Part shown: piece after piece, positions 41,750-51,060 of the stretch | Position numbering within the stretch: position 1 is the first letter of the stretch | Layout of the letters: every line of letters starts with the position of its first letter | NCBI GenBank assembly: GCA_023417785.1 | Contig: JAEZEH010000132.1 | Span: forward strand, 10,284 to 74,283 | Source: Bacteroidota bacterium | GTDB lineage: Bacteria > Bacteroidota > Bacteroidia > Cytophagales > Cyclobacteriaceae | Direction of reading: 5' to 3' | DNA length: 64,000 bases | Translations under genes and position numbers: made by a program | Notes under the pieces: model-generated | Told to the model about the DNA's origin: nothing | What the model saw: the letters and a program-made list of their open reading frames with translations, nothing else | Databases searched by the model: none

Positions 41750-42271
41750 ATGCGGAAAGTAAAATTATACATTGCCTGTAGTCTCGATGGCAAAATTGCG
41801 AGGTTGAATGGCGCCATTGACTGGCTTCCTGACCCTTCCGAACAGGATTATGGCTACAATGACTTTTACGATAGCCTTGACGCCATCGTTATGGGTTATA
41901 AAACTTATGAAGTCTGTCGGGGTTTTGGTGAGTGGGTATATCCCGACAAAAAGACCTACGTGTTTTCGCGGAGCTCCGACCGCGAAGTAATTCCCGAAGC
42001 ACAACTCGTTTCGGATGATCCAGCCGCATTTGTAACTGATCTGAAAGCCCAATCAGGACGCGACATATGGGTTGTCGGGGGCGGCCAGATTATTTCATTA
42101 CTGCATGATGAACGCCTGATCGACCAATACATCGTTGCAATAATCCCGGTTATTCTCGGTGAAGGCCTCGAATTATTTCCCGCTATCAGGAAACAGGTAA
42201 ATCTTTCCCTTGAGAAACATATAGTGTACCCGAATGGCGTTGCCCTGTTTTACTACGGAAGAAAAAACTAG
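41750..42271 (+). CDS. dihydrofolate-reductase-family (RibD C-terminal domain) protein
   Basis: 173 residues. The start MRKVKLYIACSLDGKIARLN and the motifs AIVMGYKTYEVC, KTYVFSRS and DIWVVGGGQI are those of the small DHFR/RibD-C reductases (COG0262). These bind NADPH; most members have no assigned substrate and do not replace true folA. The ATG at 41750 is taken instead of the TTG one codon before. It is cytoplasmic. It lies 35 bases after the CapA gene on the same strand and converges on the next gene. Confidence 0.87.
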   Translation: MRKVKLYIACSLDGKIARLNGAIDWLPDPSEQDYGYNDFYDSLDAIVMGYKTYEVCRGFGEWVYPDKKTYVFSRSSDREVIPEAQLVSDDPAAFVTDLKAQSGRDIWVVGGGQIISLLHDERLIDQYIVAIIPVILGEGLELFPAIRKQVNLSLEKHIVYPNGVALFYYGRKN

Positions 42272-42326
42272 AATATACGTCAGGTATCCCCGAGGTGTCA
42301 GCGCCACAGGAAGATCTCCAGTCGTA

Positions 42327-43586
42327 TCAGGTTTTTTGCTTCTTCTTTTTAGCCGCCGGAAAGAGCACGTTGTTCAATATGAGGCGGTAGCCGGGAGAAT
42401 TGGGATGCTGGTTAAGATCAGTTGGCTCTTCGCCAACCTGATGCTGGTAATCCTCCGGATCATGCCCGCCATAAAAAGTCCAGAATCCTTTTCCCAGAAC
42501 GCCGTGCAGATATTTGCCTTCACGGATTTCTTTATTCTCACCCATGACTAATACTTCAGGTTTGATAAGCTCTTTTTTAAATCCCGTGGTTTGCCCGAAA
42601 AAACCGTTTATAACCCTCGTATGGTTTTGCGTTAACATCGTGGGAATCGGATCCCATTTGGCGGAAAACTCGAAGATCGTAAAGTAGTCATTATCCTGCC
42701 TGAGGCCGCGTTCATGTGGCGGGTTGTCGATGTTTGAAAACTCGTATTGATACGGATCGCGAACGAGCTGGAAGTCCTTAAATGCAAACGTATTGGAATA
42801 GTCGAGTTTGCGTTGAGCCATAGGATCAGCGGGGTCTCCATCGTACATTTTTTCGCAGATGTCAACTCCCTCAGCCGACAACGCGATGTCATATGAATCT
42901 GTGGCGGAACACATCGCGAACATAAATCCACCGCCGGCCACGAATTCTTTGATCGTTTTTGCAACAGCCAGTTTCAATTGGGAAACTTTGGTAAAACCGT
43001 TTCGCCGCGCAATGTCCTCAGATTCCTTTTGTTGTTCAATGTACCAGGGCATATTCGCGTAGTTGCCGTAAAACTTTCCGTATTGCCCGGTAAAATCTTC
43101 ATGGTGCAGATGCAACCAATCGTATTTAGGCAGAACGCCTTTGAGTACTTCGTCATCGTAGATCACATCATATGGAATCTCGGCATAAGACAATACAAGG
43201 GTGACTGCATCGTCCCAGGGCTGGTTCGTCTTAGGCGAATACACCGCGATACGGGGATATTTCTCGAGTTTCATGATATCGTAATTCACTGCCGGGCTGG
43301 CAATTTCAGCGATGATCTGATTGGTTTGAGCATCGGAAATGACCTCGAAACTCACTCCACGGACAACGAGCTCATTTTGAATAGCCGGGTGGTACTGGCA
43401 CATGAAACTTCCTCCGCGGTAATTCAACAGCCAGTCGACCTCCATTTCGCTTTTCAGGATCCAGAAAGCAACTCCGTAGGCCTTCAAATGGTTGGTCTGC
43501 TTTTCATCCATTGGAACGAGTATGGAGTTGGCGTGCGTGGCCAGCGAAATCAGGATAAGGCAACAGAAAAACACACTTTTTATCAT
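42327..43586 (-). CDS. exported conserved protein with glutamine-amidotransferase-like fold
   Basis: 419 residues with a signal peptide (MIKSVFFCCLILISLATHAN). The N-terminal region (ILVPMDEKQTNHLKAYGVAF) and the block WLLNYRGGSF are hallmarks of a Bacteroidota family that databases often call asparagine synthetase B. The sequence does not support that name: there is no N-terminal catalytic Cys of a class II amidotransferase and no ATP-pyrophosphatase motif. The middle looks like a class-I amidotransferase/DJ-1-like domain with a possible nucleophile Cys226 (AGGGFMFAMCSATDS) and histidines in DWLHLHHEDFTG. The C-terminus is lysine-rich. Function unknown; location periplasm. Confidence 0.83.
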   Translation of the reverse strand: MIKSVFFCCLILISLATHANSILVPMDEKQTNHLKAYGVAFWILKSEMEVDWLLNYRGGSFMCQYHPAIQNELVVRGVSFEVISDAQTNQIIAEIASPAVNYDIMKLEKYPRIAVYSPKTNQPWDDAVTLVLSYAEIPYDVIYDDEVLKGVLPKYDWLHLHHEDFTGQYGKFYGNYANMPWYIEQQKESEDIARRNGFTKVSQLKLAVAKTIKEFVAGGGFMFAMCSATDSYDIALSAEGVDICEKMYDGDPADPMAQRKLDYSNTFAFKDFQLVRDPYQYEFSNIDNPPHERGLRQDNDYFTIFEFSAKWDPIPTMLTQNHTRVINGFFGQTTGFKKELIKPEVLVMGENKEIREGKYLHGVLGKGFWTFYGGHDPEDYQHQVGEEPTDLNQHPNSPGYRLILNNVLFPAAKKKKQKT

Positions 43587-43748
43587 GCTACTCGGTTTTC
43601 AGTTGATAAAATTACCAAAACGGGCCAACAATCGCTGGTTTTTCTCTCGTTTCGCATCCGGGATCAACTATATTTCAAAAAATTTTCTGCCAGCTGTAAC
43701 ATTCGGCCAGTATAGATCAACGTATTAAAGAACAGAATAGTCTCGCCC

Positions 43749-44984
43749 ATGGATTTCGTTGAAAATATTAGAGAAGGTTTACGTTCCGTAAGGGCCAACC
43801 TACTTCGGTCAATTATCACAGCGATGATCATTACGCTGGGTATTATGGCGTTGGTCGGTGTGCTTACAGCGGTAGACGGTATAAAAGCATCTATTCTCAA
43901 GAGTCTCTCATCACTGGGAGCAAACACGTTCAATATCAGATCAAAAACCAATCGGGGCGGAAGCACTCAGGGGGTGGCAGAGAAAACTTATCCGCTGATT
44001 ACGATGAACCAATCATTGAAGTTTATTGATGAATACCGGGTTCCGTCTTCCGTAGGCTTGGAGGGCTCTGTAACGGGGATTGCGGAGGTGAAACGTCTGT
44101 CGAAAAAAACGACTCCCAATGTATCCGTAATGGGTGTGAACGAAGATTATTTTTCGCTCAAGAACCTTGAATTTGAACAGGGGAGAGGCTTTTCAAAGCT
44201 GGAGGCTCGTGGTGGAGGTCAGTTGGCTGTAGTCGGGCACAAGGTATATGAAACGCTGTTCAAAGATGGCGAGTCCATCCAGGATCAGGAGGTAGCTTTT
44301 ATGGGCGGACAGTTTCGCGTGATCGGTCTTCTCAAGGAAAAGGGCGGGTTTGGCCCCTCCTCGAATTTCGACAATATGGTATTTGTCTCGATCGCGAAAG
44401 CCAACCAGCTGTCGGGTGGTCGCGGCCTCAATTATCGGATGTCGGTCGGGATCTCAGATCCGACCATGATGGAATACGCGATGGGTGAAGGCACCGGACT
44501 TATGCGCCAGATTCGTGGCGACCGTCCTGGTCAGCAGGATTCTTTTGAATTGCAACGCAGTGAAACACTCGCTGAACTCGACAGCTTATCGAATAAGGCA
44601 CAAGTCGCCGGATTTGTAATTGGCATTATTACTTTACTCGGTGCTTCGATCGCGCTGATGAATATTATGCTCGTTTCGGTGACCGAACGTACCCGCGAAA
44701 TTGGCGTCCGAAAAGCACTGGGTGCCACGCCTTCAAAAATCAAACAACAGTTTGTGATCGAAGCTATCGTGGTATGTATGATTGGTGGTGTGGCCGGAGT
44801 TATCCTTGGAATTCTCGTTGGAAACGGTGCCTCACGCCTTCTTGGTAATGAATCATTTATTATCCCGTGGTTGTGGATCACCATTGGATTTGTTGTTTGC
44901 GTCCTCGTCGGGCTGATTTCGGGATACTACCCCGCTTATAAAGCGTCCAAGCTTGACCCTATCGAGTCCCTTCGTTTCGAGTAG
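43749..44984 (+). CDS. FtsX-type ABC transporter permease without adjacent ATPase
   Basis: 411 residues, single-unit MacB-type permease: an N-terminal helix (about 19-43, LLRSIITAMIITLGIMALVG), a MacB periplasmic domain (about 50-270), then three helices (about 285-400) with the cytoplasmic loop TERTREIGVRKALGATP and the tail DPIESLRFE. This size is half that of the permeases at 23.4-28.3 kb and closer to classical MacB C-terminal or LolC-like permeases. No ATP-binding protein or adaptor is next to it, so it must pair with a partner encoded elsewhere. Confidence 0.9.
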   Translation: MDFVENIREGLRSVRANLLRSIITAMIITLGIMALVGVLTAVDGIKASILKSLSSLGANTFNIRSKTNRGGSTQGVAEKTYPLITMNQSLKFIDEYRVPSSVGLEGSVTGIAEVKRLSKKTTPNVSVMGVNEDYFSLKNLEFEQGRGFSKLEARGGGQLAVVGHKVYETLFKDGESIQDQEVAFMGGQFRVIGLLKEKGGFGPSSNFDNMVFVSIAKANQLSGGRGLNYRMSVGISDPTMMEYAMGEGTGLMRQIRGDRPGQQDSFELQRSETLAELDSLSNKAQVAGFVIGIITLLGASIALMNIMLVSVTERTREIGVRKALGATPSKIKQQFVIEAIVVCMIGGVAGVILGILVGNGASRLLGNESFIIPWLWITIGFVVCVLVGLISGYYPAYKASKLDPIESLRFE

Positions 44985-45089
44985 CTAATCGCAAAATCTT
45001 TGATGTTGCCAAGGATGCTTTTTTCCCCGAGGGAAAGAGGAATCTTGCATGTCAGGAAACAGGTGCGGCGCAAAGCGCAATCGGGAACC

Positions 45090-45311
45090 TCAATGAAGGA
45101 CCTCAATGCCAAAAACGTCCGAGAAATACGAATCGATTGAATCAACTTTGGTTTTCGGAAATCCAGGCTCCTCCAGCGTAACATAAAACGCGCTGCTGTT
45201 CGCGACACGGGTAAAAATATACGTGGTATTGTTGGTGTAAGCCCTCACAGATCGGGCCCCTTCATTGAAGTGGCTTATGGTTTCTTCGAACAGGTTCAGC
45301 GTTGGTTGCAT
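45090..45311 (-). CDS. small hypothetical protein, 73 aa
   Basis: I do not recognise it. The frame starts with ATG, has no odd codons and reads as a compact alpha/beta protein (NLFEETISHFNEGARSVRAY, then strands TYIFTRV and AFYVTLEEP). The isolated position between the permease and ligD and the protein-like composition support a real gene; an overlapping frame at 44936-45208 looks like a shadow. A hairpin TTTCCC-CGA-GGGAAA (45022-45036) without T run lies downstream of it. Confidence 0.55.
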   Translation of the reverse strand: MQPTLNLFEETISHFNEGARSVRAYTNNTTYIFTRVANSSAFYVTLEEPGFPKTKVDSIDSYFSDVFGIEVLH

Positions 45312-45398
45312 ACGGTAAAGATAACCAAAAGGATCTAATCAGTTAAGAAGTAGGAATGTTTACCGGCTGTTGGCATTACTTTATTTCTGGCAATAGCC

Positions 45399-48098
45399 AT
45401 GGGGTTGGCACAATACAAGAAAAAGCGGCGTTTCAATGAGACGCCTGAGCCAGTCGGAGGAAAAGCCTCCGGTAAGGAACTGTTGTTTGTTATTCAAAAA
45501 CACGACGCGTCGCGATTACACTACGACTTCCGACTTGAACTAAACGGTGTGCTCAAAAGCTGGGCGGTGCCAAAGGGTCCGTCGCTGCAGCCAAAGGATA
45601 AACGTCTGGCAATGTTGGTAGAAGATCATCCTATGGACTACCGCAGCTTTGAAGGAATTATTCCGGAAGGGAATTACGGCGCAGGCACCGTTATCATCTG
45701 GGATCAGGGAACCTATGAACCCGTCGGAGAATTTCGAAACAGAAAGGAAAAAGAAAAACATCTTGAGGCGGCGTTTGAAAAGGGATCAGTTAAAATTCGT
45801 TTACACGGTGAAAAGCTAAATGGCGAATTCGCTTTGGTAAGAACCAAAGGTCGTGGCGATAACTCCTGGCTTCTTATCAAACATCGCGACGAATTCGCGA
45901 TTGAAGACGATGTTCTCGAGCAGGATCAATCAGTAATTTCCGGAAAAACAATTGAAGAGCTCGCCGGTGACAAAGACGCCCGTACGTGGCAGAGCAACAA
46001 GAAACTTTTTGATAAGGCCGCGCCACGAAAGACCAAAAGCCGAAAGAAAAGTACCAATGGAAAAACAACGAACCCTTCGAAAGTATCGGGAGCTGCCGAA
46101 GCAGCCATGCCTGAAGATATCACGCCAATGCTGGCAACATTGGTTAGCGAGCCGTTTGACCAACCGGGATGGCTATACGAAGTTAAGTGGGATGGTTATC
46201 GGGCAATCAGTTACCTTGATGGGGAACGTGTTACCATTCGTTCCAGAAACAATAAGGATTTCAACAAGAAGTTTTACCCGATAGTTACGGCCCTCGAATC
46301 GTGGAAAATAAACGCCGTGGTAGATGGTGAGATAATAGTCGTAAACGAGAAGGGGCACCCTGATTTCAATGCGCTGCAAGACTGGCGAAGCGAAGCGGAT
46401 GGTCAGTTGATCTATTATGTTTTCGATCTTCTCTGGCTTGATGGATACAGCCTCATGGAGATGCCACTTCGCGAACGAAAAAAACTCCTGGCTTCGCTGG
46501 TTCCGGACTCGGGGATCATCCGGATGAGTGAAAATTTTGATGTATCGGCAAACGAGCTTTTCCAGCAAGCCGACAAGTTGTCGCTGGAAGGAATTATGGC
46601 AAAAAAGGAAAACGCGCCCTACATTCCCGGATCTCGGTCGAAAGACTGGTTAAAGATCAAGACACAGAAGCACCAGGAAGTTGTCATCGGTGGCTATACG
46701 CGGAATGAAAAAACGACCAAGCCTTTCAGCGCGTTGCTCACTGGTGTATACGAAAAAGGAAAACTGGTTTCCACGGGCCCCGTCGGGACCGGATTTACTG
46801 TGAAGACGCAAAAGGAAATTCTTGCACGATTAAAGCCGCATGAAATTGCGAAATGTCCCTTTGAAGTAGAACCGGATTACAACAAGCCATCACGCTTCAG
46901 GCCAAATCCTCCGAAAGCCGAAGTCACCTGGATAAAACCAGTGGTTGTAGCGGAAGTAGCGTATCGCGCGAAGTCAAAAGACGGATCACTCCGGCATCCT
47001 TCGTTCCGCGGTATTCGCGAAGACAAGAAAGCGGCTGACGTAGTATTTGAGCACCCGATCACCACCGGAACAGTAGTAGAGTCAGTTAAGGTCCGGAAAG
47101 GCACTTTGGCAAAAGCGCGGAAGCTCGTCAAAGCCCCGGCCAAAGAAGAAAGAAAAACCTTGCTAAACCCTTCCGATGAAACTCAGGTTCGCAAAATCAA
47201 CGGGCACGAGTTGAAATTTACAAATCTCAGTAAAGTTTATTGGCCCGACGAGGGATACACGAAGCGCGACATGTTAAACTACTATTACCAGATCGCGCCC
47301 GTAATGCTTCCCTATATGAAGGACCGGCCCCAGACCTTGAACCGATTCCCGAATGGGATAAACGGGAAAAGCTTCTATCAGAAAGACGTCACTGGAAAGG
47401 TTCCTTCGTGGCTGGAGACTTACCCTTATTTCAGCGAAGGGGATCAACGTCAAAAGCATTTCCTCGTGTGCACCGACGAAGCCAGTTTGCTTTATATCGC
47501 CGCCATGGGCTGTATTGAAATAAACCCTTGGAGCAGTCGAAGCCAGACGTCCGACCATCCTGACTGGTGTATCATTGATCTGGATCCTGATAAAAGCAAC
47601 ACATTTGACCAGGTGGTCGAAGCAGCACAGGTAACCCACCAGGTTCTTGAAGCGATTGGTGTTACTTCCTGGTGCAAGACGTCCGGGTCTACGGGCTTGC
47701 ATATCTATATTCCGCTTGCCGCAAAGTTCACATATGAAGAATCAAAAGAGTTTGCGCGTGCTTTGGTGAAAATTGTGCACAATGAGTTACCCGGTTTCAC
47801 GAGCATTGAAAGAAAAGTCTCTGACCGAAAGGGGAAAATGTATCTGGATTTCTTACAGAACCGGCCTCAGGCCACGGTAGCGGGACCATATTCGTTGCGT
47901 CCGAAACCCGGTGCGCCGGTCTCTATGCCGCTGCACTGGGATGAGGTTAAGAAAGGCCTTTCTATCCGCGATTTCAATATAAAGAATGCCGTTGCCCGGG
48001 TGCGGGCGGAAGGCGACTTGTTTCAGGGAGTTCTTGGAAAGGGTGCCGATATCAACAAAGCGATGGTTAACCTGCTAAAGAAGTTTGGAAGGACTTGA
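45399..48098 (+). CDS. ligD: three-domain DNA ligase D (NHEJ)
   Basis: 899 residues: N-terminal 3'-phosphoesterase domain (about 25-185; QKHDASRLHYDFRLEL and LVEDHPMDYRSFEG), a lysine-rich linker (about 200-235), the ATP-dependent ligase domain (about 240-560) with the adenylated Lys263 in EVKWDGYRAI, and the C-terminal primase-polymerase domain (about 595-895; NLSKVYWPDEGYTKRDML, KTSGSTGLHIYIP, DFLQNRPQATVAGPYSLR). LigD with Ku performs bacterial non-homologous end joining. The domain order PE-Lig-Pol is one of the known arrangements. No ku gene is in this window. Confidence 0.96.
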   Translation: MGLAQYKKKRRFNETPEPVGGKASGKELLFVIQKHDASRLHYDFRLELNGVLKSWAVPKGPSLQPKDKRLAMLVEDHPMDYRSFEGIIPEGNYGAGTVIIWDQGTYEPVGEFRNRKEKEKHLEAAFEKGSVKIRLHGEKLNGEFALVRTKGRGDNSWLLIKHRDEFAIEDDVLEQDQSVISGKTIEELAGDKDARTWQSNKKLFDKAAPRKTKSRKKSTNGKTTNPSKVSGAAEAAMPEDITPMLATLVSEPFDQPGWLYEVKWDGYRAISYLDGERVTIRSRNNKDFNKKFYPIVTALESWKINAVVDGEIIVVNEKGHPDFNALQDWRSEADGQLIYYVFDLLWLDGYSLMEMPLRERKKLLASLVPDSGIIRMSENFDVSANELFQQADKLSLEGIMAKKENAPYIPGSRSKDWLKIKTQKHQEVVIGGYTRNEKTTKPFSALLTGVYEKGKLVSTGPVGTGFTVKTQKEILARLKPHEIAKCPFEVEPDYNKPSRFRPNPPKAEVTWIKPVVVAEVAYRAKSKDGSLRHPSFRGIREDKKAADVVFEHPITTGTVVESVKVRKGTLAKARKLVKAPAKEERKTLLNPSDETQVRKINGHELKFTNLSKVYWPDEGYTKRDMLNYYYQIAPVMLPYMKDRPQTLNRFPNGINGKSFYQKDVTGKVPSWLETYPYFSEGDQRQKHFLVCTDEASLLYIAAMGCIEINPWSSRSQTSDHPDWCIIDLDPDKSNTFDQVVEAAQVTHQVLEAIGVTSWCKTSGSTGLHIYIPLAAKFTYEESKEFARALVKIVHNELPGFTSIERKVSDRKGKMYLDFLQNRPQATVAGPYSLRPKPGAPVSMPLHWDEVKKGLSIRDFNIKNAVARVRAEGDLFQGVLGKGADINKAMVNLLKKFGRT

Positions 48099-48142
48099 TT
48101 CAGGAATCCGGCCCAATAGGATTTGAAAATTGCAAACGCGAA

Positions 48143-48937
48143 TTATTGATCGGTGGCGGACCTCGTCACTTTTACCTTCACTTTCATCGAGTTTTGGGCA
48201 TCCTCAAGCCGGGCTAAAAAGATGTCATATAAGCCGCTGTTGAATGCGGGGTGTATAAAAATAACTTCCTGATTCTGGTGAATCGCCTTCGAGGCCGTCT
48301 CCAGTTGTTGTGTCGTTACCCCATCGAAAAGATAACCGGAATTGATCTGGATCTCCGCAAGGTTTTCCAGGTCGAGTTTTACTCTTATGGAACCGTATTG
48401 TTCTGCAATGGATTTTAGCGGCATCACCTCAGGAAAAGCCACGTGAATCGGGATTGATTTTCCCCGGTTGTCAAATCTCCCACTCAGCAGAAGGGACGGG
48501 GCCGCCGATCCCAGGTAATCGTCGATATTTACGGTTTGCCCGTTTTCAGTGGCTTGGACATCCAGGCTATACGAATCGCCTGCCGGTGTCAGCGTCAGAC
48601 TCAGGGGGTCGTAGTCGTTTTGTGCTGCATCCAGACGAATAATTGAATTGCCGTTGCTTAACAAATCGACCCGGGATTCATCAGCCGGAATTGTTCGCGA
48701 AAATGAAATGATACTAAGCGAAGGCTGTGTTCCCGTAACCTCAATCTGTTCGAGGTTGAGTGAGGCCTGGTTTATCGTAATCTTGCCCTGCATGGCGGCG
48801 TTTGAAAACAGGGATAAGTCGCAGTTAATCAGCGCGCTGTTGTCGGGCTCATCGTCACTGCATTGAAAAAAGGAAAACGCCAGGAACGCTATCGCCAGGT
48901 TCCGAAACAAGGGGGTTGCTTGAAATTCCATAGACAT
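48143..48937 (-). CDS. hypothetical surface lipoprotein
   Basis: 264 residues. A signal region (LFRNLAIAFLAFSFFQC) ends in a cysteine followed by SDDEPDN. An acidic stretch right after the lipidated Cys is the kind of export signal that takes Bacteroidota lipoproteins to the cell surface. The rest is beta-rich with no motif I recognise: LNLEQIEVTGTQPSLSIISF, SRVDLLSNGNSIIRL and VKVKVTRSATDQ at the end. It faces ligD convergently, and an AT-rich dyad (48946-48980) lies just before its start. Confidence 0.75.
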   Translation of the reverse strand: MSMEFQATPLFRNLAIAFLAFSFFQCSDDEPDNSALINCDLSLFSNAAMQGKITINQASLNLEQIEVTGTQPSLSIISFSRTIPADESRVDLLSNGNSIIRLDAAQNDYDPLSLTLTPAGDSYSLDVQATENGQTVNIDDYLGSAAPSLLLSGRFDNRGKSIPIHVAFPEVMPLKSIAEQYGSIRVKLDLENLAEIQINSGYLFDGVTTQQLETASKAIHQNQEVIFIHPAFNSGLYDIFLARLEDAQNSMKVKVKVTRSATDQ

Positions 48938-49075
48938 GAAGGGTAAAGGAAACTTAATATACTTAAAGTATAGCTTCCTTTCATAAAAATGTTGCCACGC
49001 GGATGATATTGCCCTGTCTACGGAATAATTCTGAGGCTTTTTTTATTTGCGGATATTAGGGGCGGCAGAAGGCAC

Positions 49076-50929
49076 TCAATCACCGTTGCCATTCCCGGTT
49101 GAGCGGAGCAATCCTTCCGGAACCCATAATTCGCCCGTGTGGAAGTCTATCAGGCCGTTTTTTTCATCTTCGATATTTGTAGCCTGCGTGTAAATATCGC
49201 CCGCAATGCGGTGTCGGCGAAGTTCTTCTTTAAAAGCCCGAATCCTTTCCGCGCGGTCTCCATTCTCGGCCGGACCGCCGTAGTCGGCAAAGCCGAAGCC
49301 GCCCCACTCGCTGACAACAAGAGGCACCTGGCCCCGATAGAAAAACGGGTCTCCCACGACCAATGGAAAAACAGCCACATTATTCAAGTCCCCGGATGCA
49401 AGTTTATGGAGCGTTTCACGCCAGCGGTCAAGATCGGGAGTGTACACGTGGGCTGTCAGCAAGTCGGATTTAAGACGTCCTTCCAGCGAAATATGATGCC
49501 ATCCATCATTGTCAATTACCAGAAACTGGGGATGATGGATCTGCATGTAGTGATACGTATCGATGATATATTGGCGTGTTTTTGCATTCGTCGTGATGTC
49601 CTGAACGCCCCAATCCTCGTTGTAAAGGCTCCACATGACTATCGAAGGATTCGCCTCAATCAGCGACAGCATGCGTTGCAGTTCTTCCCAGTGGTTCTTC
49701 CGGCTTTGATGCGTTGAACTGTGTGGACTAGGCACTTCAACCCACAGTAGCATACCGATTTCGTCAGCCAGATTGTAAATGCGTGGATCAATTCCAGCGA
49801 TGTGTACGCGCACCAGATTACAGCCGAGTTTCTTCATACCGATCATGTGGTTCCGCATTTCCTCATATGTGGCTGTACCGGGTTGGTAAAGAATACCATC
49901 AAGATATATCGACTTGTTATTCAGGTAAATGTATCGTCCACGGGCTTCGATTTTGCGAAGTCCGAAATGCGCCTGGATCGATGCACTGTAACCGTTGTGG
50001 TCAATTAGTTCAGCAACAATCCAGTATAGATTGGGTCGCTCGGGGCTCCATAATTCCGCACCCGGCAATTCCATGACAACGCGTTGATTTTTTTGGCCGG
50101 CCTCGAGTAAGAGCGTAAATTCTGTCGTGGCAATAGGCTCCTGGCGCTCATTGAAAGGATAAACGTGTAGTTTCAGCAGATACTGTCCAGGGTCGTGAAT
50201 ACGGGTTGTAAAATTGAACCGCACCAGCTGATCCTCCACCAGACTGACGACTCCGATTCGCGAACGGAGTCGGTTGCGTTCCACCGCTTCAAGCCAGATA
50301 CTCCTAACGGCACCGGTATACGTCTGATACCAGATTCCACCCCTCTTGTAAACGTGAGACTCCTGTTTGCCCCTGGTCAGGTCTGAGTCCATGGTATCCT
50401 CGATGCGAACGGTAAGCCGGTTTGAGGGAAGCAGTAGTGCGTCCGTTAACTCGTAAGAAAAGGAAGTGTATTCGCCGTAGTGTACCTCTTCGCCTTCAAT
50501 CGTCTTCAAAGGATTTCCGTTAAGCCACACCCGCGTTTCGTAGCCACAGGCTCCAAACGTAAGCTGATACATTAAGTGACTGAATTCCTCGGGTCGGGGC
50601 GGAATGTCGAATGTCCGCTCATACCAGACGACAACTTTGTCGCGCCAGGGCGCCTTCCCCTCCTGGTTCTGCGCCTCGTGGATATGCTCCTCAACAGAGC
50701 CCGGCCATTTAGCCTTGTGCAGGAAGTCATGGTGAAGATGCCATCCGTCACGCAAACCTCTGTCATCCTGATCGTAAGCGAAGTTCCACTCGCCATCCAG
50801 CAACAGGTAATTATTGCTGCGCAATACTGTTCTGGGAAGCTCGTGAAGTGTCTTATGTTCCAAGGGGCGTTGACTTGCCTGATTATCACTGATAGCAGTG
50901 GAGGCAAAATTCGGAAGTACCTGATCCAT
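49076..50929 (-). CDS. glycoside hydrolase family 2 protein (beta-glucuronidase/galactosidase-like)
   Basis: 617 residues. GH2 order is clear: sugar-binding jelly-roll (about 30-215; LLLDGEWNFAYD, WYERTFDIP, ETRVWLNGNPL), immunoglobulin-like domain (about 220-325) and TIM barrel (about 326-600). The acid/base is Glu438 (SLYNEDWG) and the nucleophile Glu541 (VVSEWGGFGF). No signal peptide is visible, so it would act in the cytoplasm on imported sugars. It is not next to SusC/SusD genes, so no polysaccharide locus can be assigned. Substrate stereochemistry (galactose, glucuronic acid, mannose) cannot be read by eye. Confidence 0.9.
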   Translation of the reverse strand: MDQVLPNFASTAISDNQASQRPLEHKTLHELPRTVLRSNNYLLLDGEWNFAYDQDDRGLRDGWHLHHDFLHKAKWPGSVEEHIHEAQNQEGKAPWRDKVVVWYERTFDIPPRPEEFSHLMYQLTFGACGYETRVWLNGNPLKTIEGEEVHYGEYTSFSYELTDALLLPSNRLTVRIEDTMDSDLTRGKQESHVYKRGGIWYQTYTGAVRSIWLEAVERNRLRSRIGVVSLVEDQLVRFNFTTRIHDPGQYLLKLHVYPFNERQEPIATTEFTLLLEAGQKNQRVVMELPGAELWSPERPNLYWIVAELIDHNGYSASIQAHFGLRKIEARGRYIYLNNKSIYLDGILYQPGTATYEEMRNHMIGMKKLGCNLVRVHIAGIDPRIYNLADEIGMLLWVEVPSPHSSTHQSRKNHWEELQRMLSLIEANPSIVMWSLYNEDWGVQDITTNAKTRQYIIDTYHYMQIHHPQFLVIDNDGWHHISLEGRLKSDLLTAHVYTPDLDRWRETLHKLASGDLNNVAVFPLVVGDPFFYRGQVPLVVSEWGGFGFADYGGPAENGDRAERIRAFKEELRRHRIAGDIYTQATNIEDEKNGLIDFHTGELWVPEGLLRSTGNGNGD

Positions 50930-51007
50930 GCGTGCAAATTGCTTCGGATTCGCGAATCAAAAAACAATGCCGGATATAAAGTTTGCCAGGTAAGGCATAG
51001 GTGTAAG

Positions 51008-51031
51008 GAAGAGGGGCGAAATCCCCTCTTC
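51008..51031 (-). terminator. hairpin after the NTF2-like gene, possible terminator
   Basis: AAGAGGGG (51009-51016) and CCCCTCTT (51023-51030) pair perfectly, extended by one G-C pair, with a 6-base loop. It lies about 30 bases past the stop of the 51061-51438 gene. There is no T run on either strand, so it may instead be a 3'-end stabiliser. Confidence 0.4.
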
Positions 51032-51060
51032 AAGTCGAGCAGGCGCTGCTTAGTGCAAGG

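Noticed and set aside
45022..45036. TTTCCC-CGA-GGGAAA hairpin as terminator
   Set aside because: No T run on either strand in the correct position; left only as a note in the neighbouring gene.
44936..45208. 90-residue minus-strand frame after the orphan permease
   Set aside because: It overlaps the permease 3' end and a more protein-like frame (45090-45311).
45399..48098. A complete NHEJ locus
   Set aside because: LigD is present but no Ku gene is seen anywhere in the window, so a full locus cannot be claimed.
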